Source of the DNA: Anisodus tanguticus
Lineage: Eukaryota; Streptophyta; Magnoliopsida; Solanales; Solanaceae
DNA: 64,000 nt
Direction of reading: 5' to 3'
Assembly (NCBI GenBank): GCA_034509755.1
Contig: CM067552.1
Span: 16,153,001-16,217,000 of the forward strand
Shown here: piece after piece, positions 53,693 to 64,000 of the stretch
Position numbering within the stretch: the first letter of the stretch is position 1
Layout: each line of letters opens with the position of its first letter
Program-made: the position numbers and the translations under genes
Notes under the pieces: model-generated
What the model saw: only the letters and a program-made list of their open reading frames with translations
The model's database searches: none
Told to the model about the DNA's origin: nothing

Positions 53693-54450
53693 AAAGCCTT
53701 CGACACCATCAAAGATATCTCTCCAAGTCGCTAGTTTTGGTCCCTCTCAGACCAGAGAGCCCGCTATTGGTGTACTTGTCGGTATCAGATAATGCATTTG
53801 GATGCATGTTGGCACAACACAACGAAACTGGGAAGAAAGAGCGAGCAAACTACTATCTCAGTAAAAAGTTCACCGCTTGTGAGTCAAGGTACACCTTGGT
53901 AGAAAAGACATGATGTGCTTTGACATGGATGGAACAAAAACTGAGACACTACTTATCAGCCTACACTACCCACTTAATTTCCAAAATGGATCCTTTGAAG
54001 TTCATCTTTCGTCAACCCATGCCTATAAGGAAATTGGCCAAATAGCAAATGTTTCCAAGTGAATTCGACATCACGTACGTGGTCAAGAAAGCTGTCAAAG
54101 GACAAGCATTAGCTAATTTACTAGCAGAAAGTCCGGTCGATGAAGAGTTTGAACCACTAAGGACGTATTTCCCAGACGAGAAAGTAATGACAATTGAAGA
54201 AGACACAGTCAAAACCTACTTAGGATGGAGATTGTTCTTCGATGGTGCAATCAATTACAAAGGTTCACGGATTGGAGCAGTCTTGGTCTCAGAAATGAGT
54301 CAACATTACCTAATGGTAGCAAAGCTCAATATCTGATACACGAACAATATGGTAGAGTATGAAACTTGCATTTTGGGTCTTCGCATTGCCATCGACATGG
54401 ATATACAGGAATTATTGGTAATAAGATACTTGGATCTACTAATTCACTAG
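53693..54450 (+). pseudogene. Ogre dual RNase H domains, decayed
   Basis: The first RNase H (53686-53990) has LVYLSVSDNAFGCMLAQHNE, YYLSKKFTACESRYTLVEKT and LSAYTTHLIS. A second, archaeal-type RNase H follows at about 54220-54450 with WRLFFDGAINYKGSRIGAVL, then NMVEYETCILGLRIAIDM. Two RNase H domains between RT and integrase identify the Tat/Ogre lineage. Confidence 0.85.
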
Positions 54451-54499
54451 GTTTAAGGAGAATGGGGCACCAAGAATGAGAAAATCTTTCCATATGTCA

Positions 54500-55901
54500 A
54501 CCTCGCACAAATATTGTGCAAAAGGTTCAGGAAGATCGAGTTTCGGCACACACAAAGGGCTCAGAATGAATTTGCCGATGCTCTTGCAACCATAACATCC
54601 GTGATACAACATCCAGAAAATAGTCACATCAACCTGCTAGAGATCAACATCAGGGAAGATATGTGTATTGTGTCTATGTGGAAGCGGAACCTAATGGCAA
54701 GCCGTGGTACACCGGCATAAGCACATATTTGGAAAAAGAAGAGTATCCCGAGAATATCACAACCAATCAAAAGAAGACCATTGCCAATGATTTATTTCTG
54801 AACAAAGAAGTACTCTACAAGAGGACACCCGATCTAGGACTACTCAGATGTGTCGATGCCACATAGGCCACAAAACTGTTAGAAGAAGTATGCACCAGGA
54901 CTTATGGCCCTCACATGAACGGGTTCGTCATAGCCAAGAATATTTGGAGAGCAGGCTACTATTGGATGACTATTGAAACCGACTGTAGCATATTTGTGTA
55001 AAAATGCTATCAATGCCATATCCACAGAGATATAATCAGGGTCCCACCAAGCAAACTTAATGTCACGAGCTTACCTTATAGCTTAGAACATGGACGTCAT
55101 CAAGCCCATAGAGCCATCAACATCCAACGGACATCGTTTCATCCTGGTTGCCATAGAATACTTCATAAAGTGAGTTGAAACAACTTCTCACAAGTCTGTG
55201 ACATCATATGTCGATTTGACATCACAAAGTCAATCATAACTGACAATGGAGCAAATTTGAACAGTCATCTGATGAAAGACATTTGTGAGCAATTATGTTT
55301 AACTCATCGGAATTCAACTGCCTACAGGCCACAGATGAATGGAGCTATAGAGGCATCCAACAAGAACATCAAGAGAATATTAAGGAAAATGACCAACAAC
55401 TACAAGTTTTGGCATGAACAGCTGCCCTACGCGTTGTTAGGACATCGAACCACTACTCGGACCTCAATCGAAGCAACTCTATACTTACTTGTCTACGGTC
55501 CTGAAGTAGTAATACCGGCTGAGGTAGAGATATTGTCACTCAGAATCATACAAGAAGCAGAACTGGACAACGCATAGTGATTTCAAAAAAGATACGAGCA
55601 ATTAGCTCTGATTGATGAGAAACTGATGGTTGATGTATGTCACAGTCAACTATACCAACAAAGAATGACATGCGCCTTCAACAAGCGGGTCAGAGCCCAA
55701 ATCTTTTAAATAGGACAACTGGTACTCAAGCGCGTGTTTTCGCATCAATATGAGTACAAAGGAAAATTCACACCCAACTGGAAAAGACCCTACTTAGTGC
55801 GCAAGGTACTATCAGGAGTAGTTGTAATCCTCGTCGAAATGGACGGCCAAGAGTGGCCTAAGACATTCAACTCAGACGCTATAAATAGATACTATGCATG
55901 A
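54500..55901 (+). pseudogene. Ogre integrase, decayed
   Basis: 54514-54720 (QRAQNEFADALATITSVIQH) is the tail of RNase H plus linker. The HHCC zinc region lies at 54860-55030 (..RTYGPHMNG..; KCYQCHIHRD). The core includes TDNGANLNSHLMKDI near 55240, then HRNSTAYRPQMNGAIEASNK and LPYALLGHRTTTRTS. The C-terminus (VLKRVFSHQYEYKGKF; NWKRPYLVRKVLSGVV) ends at YYA and TGA 55899-55901. Stops occur near 54864, 54999 and 55577. Confidence 0.85.
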
Positions 55902-56890
55902 AGACCTACCTTTCAGCTTGTAATCGCCTTTTACTTGTAATCACATTATATTTACTTGTATTCGCATTTCTTTGCTTGTATTGCATTTTATTTACTTGTA
56001 AACGTAATAGAAAAACTAAATGACATTTCATTGTAATATGAACTACGCAATGACCTGATTCCCAAAGAGGGATACGAAGGCATCTATTCAAGACTCGATC
56101 GCAACATTATAAAAAATTCAACCATCTTTGTTCCGAACTACGTTCGACTTGATTCCCAACATGGGATACATAGACGCTCTTCAAGCTCGGTCGCACCAAA
56201 CAAAAAACCAAAGAAACCCCTAGGAATCCTCTGAGACATAAGGATTCAAAGGATTGCCTCACAAAATACAAAGATCCCAACTTACAACTAAGGCAGATGT
56301 TTTAAGAAGATCTCAAAAATTCCACCAACAAACTCGGCACAAAGGATTAAGCGGCCCAAATTTTCAAACTAGGGCAGAATTTTTGAGAAGGTCTCAAAAA
56401 TTCCACCGACAGCGTCAACACAAGAGTTAGCCGGCCTCAAACCTTCAACTGGGGCAAATTTTTGAGAGGGCTTAAAAATTTGACCAGGCAAATAAAGAGC
56501 GCGCCCAGAGCACCAAGGATGGTCGGAGAACCTTGCTTAGAATATATATGTCATGACATTGAGTTAATTTTTAAGTATGATAAAATGTTTTTGTCAAAAA
56601 TTATTTTCTCAAATATTTTAACTTTAACTTAAAATTTCATCACTCGTAATATCGAGCCCAAAAGGAGGGTTGATAGTGGAAAAACAGAGAAATAACACAA
56701 CGGGAGTCAGCGACACAGATTCACCCTATAGGAACTAACAATGTTTTTGTGTTTGCAAGTTCCTAAAACGTTGTTATGAGGACAATGAGTTTTTCGACTA
56801 ACTTGTTTGTTCATGCATGATGCATGTATAACAAAGAAGAAACTCCGACACCGGAAGATGATAACCCAGCCACAAAAGCCACAAACGGGC
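55902..56890. other. Ogre 3' untranslated region, first part
   Basis: Non-coding. It contains two copies of the gaactacg..ggatac motif (56040-56105, 56134-56197) and two near-copies of aactagggcagaatttttgag / aactggggcaaatttttgag (56368, 56448). No ORF of note. Confidence 0.6.
56040..56197. repeat. Two copies of the dispersed Ogre motif
   Basis: gaactacgcaatgacctgatt ... gagggatacgaaggcatc (56039-56084) and gaactacgttcgacttgatt ... atgggatacatagacg (56135-56176). Each is followed by a ..gactcg/gctcggtcgca phrase. Confidence 0.75.
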
Positions 56891-57004
56891 AAATTGCCAT
56901 TAGGGCGACATAATCAGGTCAAGAGAATCATTGAAGGTGGAAAAATGCCATCAGGGTGACACAATCAGGCCAAGAGAACTATTTAAAATGGCAAAACGCC
57001 ACCA
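56891..57004. repeat. Ogre 3' UTR array A1 (~50-bp unit, 2.2 copies)
   Basis: Units at 56891-56940 and 56941-56991 share gccat.agggtgacacaatcaggccaagaga; a partial third follows. Confidence 0.8.
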
Positions 57005-57007
57005 GAA

Positions 57008-57370
57008 AAGACAATCCTTCCATGAGAGCCATACAAAGGACAAAATGACTATCTGACTAACTAGAGTCACAACCGACAAGGGATAAAGAAAAGACAATTC
57101 ACCCATGAGATCCATACAAAGGACAACTCAGCCATCTGATCGAGAGGGTCACAACCGACAAAATGATGAAGAAAAGATAATCCGGCCATGAGAGCTATAC
57201 AAAGGACAAAACAACCATCTGACTAAGAGGGTCACAATTGACAAAAGGACAAAGAAAAGACAATTTGGCCATGAGATCCATACAAAGGACAAAACAGAAA
57301 TTCGATCGAGAGGGTCACAACCGTTATAAAGGATGAAAGAAAGATAATTCAGCTAAGAGGCCTATATTTG
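57008..57370. repeat. Ogre 3' UTR array A2 (83-bp unit, 4.3 copies)
   Basis: Units at 57008-57090, 57091-57173, 57174-57256 and 57257-57340 each begin aagacaat or aagataat. Each contains ccatgagatccatacaaagg and gagggtcacaacc. The period is 83, 83, 83, 84 bp. Confidence 0.92.
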
Positions 57371-57382
57371 TCATTTACATAT

Positions 57383-57718
57383 CGAGAGGGTTATTCATAC
57401 AAACTGTATGCCGAGTGGACCATTCATACAAACTATATGCCGAGAGGGCCATTCATTCGAACTGCATGCCGAGAGGGTCATTCATACAAACTGCATGCCG
57501 AGAGGGTCATTCATACAAATTACATGTCGAGATGGCCATTTATACCAACTGCATTTCGAGAGGGCCATTCATACAAACTGCATGTCAAGAGGGTCATTCA
57601 TACAAACACTACGAGAGGGAAATTCATTCAAACTTTATACCGAGAGGGCCATTCATTCAAACTTTATGCCAAGAGGGACATTCATACAAATTACATGCCG
57701 AGAGGGTCGTTCACACAT
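57383..57718. repeat. Ogre 3' UTR array B (29-bp unit, ~12 copies)
   Basis: Unit cgagagggtcattcatacaa plus actgcatgc. Units 1-7 are exactly 29 bp, unit 8 is 26 bp, 9-11 are 29 bp and 12 is partial. No unique spacers separate units, so it is a direct tandem array. Because 29 is not a multiple of three, all three plus-strand frames stay open over the array, giving repetitive ORFs of 101-136 codons that I do not regard as genes. The cgagagggtca core is shared with array A2. Confidence 0.95.
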
Positions 57719-58143
57719 GAGTCAGACGGTGCTGCAAGTGGCATCTGCTCAACCAAATATGTACGAGCCAGATGATGCCGCAAGTGACATCTACTTAACA
57801 AAAAAATGCACGAGCTAAACGGTACTGCAAGTGGAATCCACTCAATAAAAATTCACGAGCAAGATAGTGCTTCAAGTGAAATCCGCTCAAAAAATATATG
57901 CACAAGCCAGACGCTGTCAAATGTGGCATCCGCTAAAAAAAAAATGCACGAGCCAGACGGTATCGGAAGTGGCATCCGCTCAAAAAAAATATGCATGAGT
58001 GAGACGGTGCCAAATGTGGCATCCATTCAAGTCAAATAAGTCATATGAGCCAGATGGTATCGGAAGAGGCATCTGCTCAAACAATATTTAACCAAAGGGG
58101 TCAAATGAGCCAGAATATGTCAGAGGTGTCACCCGCTCAAAGG
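57719..58143. repeat. Ogre 3' UTR array C (45-58-bp unit, ~9 copies)
   Basis: Each unit starts gagccagacggt (variants) and has a gcaagtggcatccgctcaa-like middle and an A-rich end with atgcac. Lengths vary through the A-run and a 10-13-bp insertion in the last full unit. Confidence 0.92.
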
Positions 58144-58861
58144 TAGCCGCCCAAGCGGGCAAAATAAATAAAGTCGCACATGTATGATAAATATAAATAA
58201 TCAACACGCCGGGTCCCAGCACATGGAAATAGGCTAAAAGCTACTGAAAGAGGCAAGCAAGCAGACCAAATCTAGATGTAAGCGGAGCAAACGTGGAACT
58301 TGTTCTTAGGCAGTCAGTCTGAATAGTGTACCAACGAGAGTTCAACTCTTTGTACATGAGCTTGAACATCACTCCATACCAAACTCGCTCACAAATCATG
58401 AAGATTTTTTGTTTTTAAGAAAAACCTGTAACCGATCGGGCGTACACCAAAACATTTTTTTTAAAACCATCAAAGGGATTCTCACATAAGGGATATCCTT
58501 TTTGGGACATCGAGTCAAACTATAAGTGACCTAATTCCTAAAAATAGGATATATGTAGGCCAACTCAATATACGAGGACCGGTCGCATTCCAACAAAGTC
58601 ATTTCAGAATTTTCTAGTTTCGGGACCTTTTGTTTTACTTCACATGCTTCCTAGAAGTTTAATTGAGTCGAACTACAAATGGCCTAAATTCTCATGTAAC
58701 CTAAGATATGTAGGAAACTCATAAACCAAGGTTTGCCCATAATTTTAAAAAATTACATAAAAAGAGAAGTACTTTTCAATTGATCGGCTAAAAACTAGAT
58801 CAGTCAAATTTCATTGCTCATGGATGGTCTTACCATCCCCGAACAACTAAGGTGCAATTGG
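58144..58861. other. Ogre 3' untranslated region, last part
   Basis: Non-coding stretch up to the 3' LTR. It contains two more copies of the dispersed motif (58512-58588 and 58666-58732: caaactataagtgacctaatt ... ggatatatgtaggc; gaactacaaatggcctaaatt ... agatatgtagg). A clear polypurine tract is not visible before 58862. Confidence 0.6.
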
Positions 58862-61800
58862 TGACACCTAATTTTTACCCTCCAATAATCCTATTTAATT
58901 ATTCAAGCTTCCTGAATCACAGACGGATTGAAATATACTTTTTACATGACGAATATGATTTTACAAAATTATTCTGGAAGTTTTTTGTCTTTTCATTTGA
59001 CAAAATATCATTTGGTATATTTATTGTAAATCATGTCCCATTTTTACAATATTTTGATCATTAATTATGATTTATAATTTTAATGAATAATTTCAAACTT
59101 ATTGTCTTAAAATTCTCAATTTAAAAGGATCGATAGTTCACTCCGTCAAAATCAGGAAATTATTTAATTAAATACGATAATAGGATTACTCCTCAATTTT
59201 AAAACATGTTCTTAAATTAAAAAGATTTTTGCATAATTTAAATTTTCTACATCCTAATTGATATAAAATGCGGGCTTAAAATGAAGCTTTCAAACTAAGT
59301 AGGTTAGTTTTAAAATTGTTCGGTCATTTTTAAATTTATAAAATGACCACATTTTGCAAATGTGACCATATTTTATTCAAAGCTTTAAAATTTGTGTTGG
59401 ACCATTAGCCATTTAAGTTCCAAGTCGGCCGAGCCCAAGACCAAAGGTCCAAGACGTGGCCCAGACCCACACAATTAGGCTTAAAAGGGCAATGCCCTCC
59501 TCTTTTTCATTTTTTGTTCACGATTCAAGGGTTCCTTGAAATCCTAGCCGGCATCCGCCATCTGCTATTTCCAAGAATGGCACGGTCAAACTGTACATCG
59601 CTTTTCCTTAGTTTGGGTCGGCCAAAAAGGGTAAGTGCATTAATGGCCCTTACCCTTCATTACTAGTACACAACCGTAACCCCGCCACCCCTATAGGTGA
59701 GGTTACCCCTATCTCTATTGCTTTTTTGCAATTTTAATTGTTTCTTATTTCATTACGATTACAAAATCTGGATTTTCATTGGTTGAGAACCATTAGAGAG
59801 AATCCCCCCCCAAAGGAGTTCTCCGACACCGATTCACTAGGCTCTGCTAGGGTTTCCATTAAACCCTATAAATTGGGAACTTTTCCTTTATTTTTACTGG
59901 TCAGAAAATTGATTCTTGGCATTTATACTTTTTGAGAGCCAAAACGAGTTTAAATCCGATTAATTTGTGCTTAACTTGGGATCCAAGCCCTTTGGTGGAA
60001 CCCATACTTAGTATAAATTGATCGATTACCACTAAAACCCTCCCCTTTTATATGATTTGAAAGTTTGAAGATCCCGGAGCGAAGAATAGGTTCCCCTTTA
60101 ATCCTAGGTTGCCTCCATATAAGGTAATTCATTCTCCTTGTTATTTTGTTTAGTTTCAGTCGCTTTAGTTTAATGTGACTATTTTGGTAGATGTGTATTG
60201 GTTTGAAGTATTGGGATGATTATGATTAGTACGTGTAGTTTAAGATAAGGCTTAGTATGTTAATTTAGGATTTGGTTAATCATGTGTAAATAATTTAATG
60301 CCTAATATTGTTAGTTTAAAGTTTGTTTAACCATGTGTGAGTTTGTTTAGATGATCTTAAGTTGATTAGTATGCTAACTTAAGGGTTGTTTTAGTTAAAC
60401 ACAAGATGTTTAAGCTAAATGAAGTTAAAATAATGCTAGGTTGAACTAGTTTAGTCATATAAACTGAGTTAATATGCCTAATATGTGAATGAGAGGCCTG
60501 TTTAGCTAATATATAGATCGTTCATGATAAAAATGATATCAATGTGGTAGTTTGGAAGCTTGTTTAACTAGATAAATGGATTTAAGTTGATAAATGTGTT
60601 AACGTGAGGTATGTTTTAGTCATATATAGGCTGTTTGGTCAATAGAATACTTAAAGTTGTTAACTTGAAGTGTGTTGTAACCATGTATGAGTTGCTTAAT
60701 TCAATATGATGATCAATGTGTTAGTTTGAAGATGATTTGGTTGTTTGTAAGATTTTTTTCTTTACAGTATCTGCCTAAAAGCACGAGTTAGTAATTAGGA
60801 GGGAGATATAGTTAACTTGTAAGAATATCATGACTCTTGTTAATGTTGGCTTAAGATCTAGGGAGTAAGAGAGACAGGTTATCATCTGGACTAGTTAATC
60901 CACTCATGCCTCTAGAAAATATATCTAGTGTTTAAAGTTCATGTTAAAAATGTAGGACCTTTGTAATGGTTTAAAAGGGGAAATAAAGGACCTTATCTTG
61001 ACATTGTGTGTGTGTTCAACGCCTCTGGAATGAATTTGGTCTCTATCTTGCATGCCTATTGTATTTAAAAGAAGATGTGAAGTTAACAGTACATAAAAAA
61101 TGGTTTCAACATGACTTAGGAGAAACTTTAGGTTCAAGACATAGTTTAAAAGGATAACTTAGTCATTAGGCTGTTTTGATACCATTAATGTATCACTTAA
61201 AGCCTGTTAAGCTAGGTCTAAGCTTTGGATAGACTAAAAATGGTATGTCCTAGCCTAGTATTAGGTGTATATGTCTGAACCTTGCTCTCTTTGTCACAAG
61301 TATGAGTTGGTTCTCTTTGGTTTGAAAAGAATGATGTTCTGTGTCCTTTGAAATGAAAATATGTTTTGAAATCATTCTGTTGATGTGTTTGAGTTCATAT
61401 GGTGTTGTTGTGGGTGTGTTTGAGGAACATGTGTTTGGCATCTGGTAGTATGCTGATCAAATATGATTAAGTCCTCCATGTGTCCATCCTAACTCCCTAT
61501 CTGCTTCATCCCTGAATATGCTTTAAGTGTAGGTAGCCTCAAAGATTTTTGCTTTATGATTTTGTGTCCCTGTGTCTCTTTTTCTATAAAATCTGTTAGG
61601 TAGTTGACCAAGCCCTTGTCATAAATGCCTAGAGGAGATTATTCTACTTCCCTTAATGTACTTGCCTTGTCACTGCCTATATGCAAACTGATCCACCTAG
61701 TTCAAGAGGATGTGTAGATTAATGAGAAAACTCAGAATTCTTGTGTTTAGCATGTTTCCATGCTTATGAAATATCTGTGTCTCCCCGATTAATCTTGTGA

Positions 61801-62093
61801 CGTATGTATGCATGAAATATCTTTAGGACCAAGAAGTAACTTAGGGAATGGTTAGTTTGCCTCTGATAACTGGTCCCTTACCCTACACCATGCATCAACC
61901 AATTTCTATCAATTTGATTAAGTCTTATTATGTGTTTGAGAATTGCTGTATGTTATCTTGTATACCACTCATATTGGCTTGAAAACTTGTTGTGGCTTGA
62001 CCCATTTCTCTAACTCTTTTCATCTCCTCTTTGTAACTTGTACGACTGGGCCTGTCCAATTGACTTTGTTCTTTAATCATACTCTTTGTTTAT
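58862..62093 (+). mobile_element. Ogre/Tat element, 3' LTR, truncated
   Basis: TGACACCTAATTTTTACCC matches the 5' LTR start at 41102, and homology runs to 62093 (5' LTR 44012). The last ~1.48 kb of the LTR is missing; family X sequence follows directly. It has about 310 bp (60133-60441) that the 5' LTR lacks. Blocks from 60740 onward look nearly identical to the 5' LTR, whereas the first 1.3 kb shows many more differences. Confidence 0.88.
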
Positions 62094-62097
62094 GATG

Positions 62098-64000
62098 CGC
62101 GGGGATGGGTGGCATAGATCTCGAGGTCCATTTATATGAGTTTCGGATGAACAATCCAAATTTAAAACCTTAGAGTTGGATAGTTTGACTCAAGGTTGAT
62201 TTTGGAGTAGATGGATTCATTTCTGGCTTCCATCACTTCTGGTAGCTCCGGAGGGTCATTTATGACTTAGTCGAGTCATTGGTTTTCTTCTCAAGTCAAT
62301 CAAATGTATTTTGTGGCCTTATTTGTACTATTTGGTTATTTTGGATGATTCTTTAGAAAAATATGTCTTAACTCGGTTAAATGGAAAATTTGAGGGTACG
62401 AGTGATTTTGTAGCACTGTTTACCTTAGACAAGCATCTATGGTATGTGTTCGGGGAGTCTCGGGGGTGTTTCAGGTATTGGATGAAAGTTTGGCCTTGTT
62501 TGCATGTTGCTGGTGTCTGGTGTGTGCCTCGATGACACTACTGTTCACTTCTGTGTGTCTGCCTCGGTGGGAGTTTTGCTCACAGAAGCGGTGTATTAGA
62601 AATTGTTGATTTTCCACCTTGGCAGATGAGACTTCCGTAGGGGAGGGTGTGCCTCTGCGGAGTTAGGTGTGCTTTGGCGCTGAGGCGAGATGTCAAGTGA
62701 CACCGCCTCAGCGAGGTCGTTCTTGCGGTAGCGGGTCCGCGCCAACAGGATCAATTTTGCTGGGGCAGAATCGCTGGTTTAGGTGTCCTATTTAATTCCC
62801 TGGGTTAGATAACTTATTTCCAAAATAGAAACCCTCGAACTTAGAGCCATCAGGAGAGTATTTTCTGAAGATTAAGAGTGGTTTCATCTTTGGGGTAAGA
62901 ATTTCATCCTTTATGATTTCATTTTATATTTCTAAGTCTTTTAATTGTGATATAGTATGTTTATAAGTTGGGGAAGATGAGTTGTAAATTTCTTATGAGT
63001 CTAAGAGAGTTAAATCTTTGATTGAAAGGGTGTTTGTGGATTGTATTACTTGATTATTATGAGTTAGTGATAATTATACTAGACTATCATGTTGTAGAGT
63101 CTAATTTGAGTATAGAAACCCATTTGATTTGGGGAGAAATTCTAGGGTTTCCAAATTGGGGCTTTTTGTATATTGTTCATCAAATGAGTATAGTTTTCTA
63201 ATTAATTTAAGAATATGACTACCTAGTATGTGTTCTTGGTTTTTGGGTAATAAAGTTTGAGACTTGGTGGTGTGGGCCCGGGGTTGGTATTTAAAGTCTT
63301 GCTTTTTAAGGATTATGTCATTGTATGTTATGTAAGCTTTATATTAATGAATATTATATATGTGAATAGACTTCAATTAGGCGCAACAGAAGGGCAAGAC
63401 TATCACCGAGACTTGATTGATTGGCGCTCCTATTCGGCCCAGTTGTAGGCTACAATTTACTTTCATAAGACTTCGATAGAAATGCGTAATTAGTTATAAA
63501 TATTTAGGGGTATTGAGCGTGTTTTGGGGTCCCACTTAAACGGTTGTGATGAAGGTTGTGTGGGTACCAGTGTTAACTGTGATGATGGATGATTTGTGAA
63601 ATCAACCTTAAGTTGATTCTGACTGCTAATTGTCTAGGCTTGTCACCATTATGTGGGCTCGTTGGCATACTTGTTATTGTTGTGCTTATTCATCACACGT
63701 GATTTTAATATGATATCATGATTGTACTTGAATTATATGTTGATGTATTTCTGAAAGCATGTGATACTCATCTCTATACTTGTTGCATCTCATGACATTA
63801 TGATTCTTGCTTTGTATTGTCATTTACATTCATACACTCATGGTTCTGATGATATTAATATTGGAGTGGTATGATATATATTGTGGGTCCAAGGGACCAG
63901 GAAGGTAAGAACACTTTTGAGATTATGGCAATACTGAGATGATGATGATGATACACGGGGGAACGAGTTGCATGCCTGCAATAGTTATTATTCAGTCAAG
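62098..64000 (+). mobile_element. 'Family X' LTR, right copy, truncated at both ends here
   Basis: Aligns with 38168 onward (gcggggatgggtgg start; later gacttagtcgagtcattgg, gacttcgatagaaatgcg, ccattatgtgggctcgtt, gtctaagag/gtccaaggg..accagga aggtaag). It lacks the first ~78 bp of the left copy and runs off the window. The copies differ substantially. ORFs inside are incidental. Confidence 0.6.

Noticed and set aside
52623..55901. Endogenous pararetrovirus (caulimovirid)
   Set aside because: Flanking LTRs, an integrase and dual RNase H identify a Ty3 Ogre element; no movement-protein or coat-protein signature was seen.
57383..57718. 29-bp direct repeats resembling a CRISPR array
   Set aside because: There are no spacers between units, the units are contiguous, and the setting is a plant Ty3 element's 3' UTR.
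57368..57818. Three overlapping ORFs of 101-136 codons as genes
   Set aside because: They are by-products of a stop-free 29-bp tandem repeat read in three phases.

Overview
The window is plant nuclear DNA, most likely from the nightshade family (Solanaceae); the genus is not resolved. The evidence is a stack of repeat families typical of that group: RTE-type LINEs with a conserved tail, tRNA-derived SINEs including Au SINEs, chromovirus (Tekay-like) Ty3 elements, a very long Ogre/Tat Ty3 element with dual RNase H, and hAT- and Mutator-like MITEs. No intact host gene was found. The only recognisable host gene is a P-class pentatricopeptide repeat (PPR) gene on the minus strand, close to Arabidopsis At1g74580, which is a pseudogene.

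Layout. 1-2157: 3' end of an L1-type LINE (zinc-binding and RNase H-like remnants, poly-A), interrupted by a hAT-like element that itself holds a Mutator-like MITE. 2421-2557: RTE/SINE tail copy with target-site duplication (TSD). 3372-5080: a SINE split by a solo LTR, followed tail-to-tail by a second SINE. 5872-6096: hAT-type MITE. 7067-7160: truncated Au SINE. 7409-9183: internally deleted RTE LINE. 9736-16937: PPR pseudogene split by a Ty1/copia element (11204-16113) whose 3' end is an inverted repeat instead of a normal LTR. 17558-17737: Au SINE. 18190-34042: an L1-type LINE remnant containing a near full-length RTE LINE (minus strand), which contains a 10.7-kb Tekay-like element. 34043-36010: 5' part of a further Ty3 element. 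38090-40750: an LTR of an unassigned family ('family X'). 41102-62093: a roughly 21-kb decayed Ogre element with an extra ORF1, gag, protease, a probable intron, RT, two RNase H domains, integrase, and a 3' untranslated region of stacked tandem arrays. 62098-64000: a second family X copy.

TSDs found at most insertions allow the nesting order to be read: L1, then RTE, then Tekay; SINE, then solo LTR; PPR gene, then copia. All coding regions carry stops or frameshifts, and two reverse transcriptases (RTE, Ogre) have lost a catalytic aspartate by what looks like a G-to-A change. The most unusual signals are the perfect 89-bp inverted repeat used as the integrated 3' end of the copia element, the three stacked arrays plus a six-copy dispersed motif in the Ogre element, and patches of dense small differences in the Tekay element that may be assembly error.
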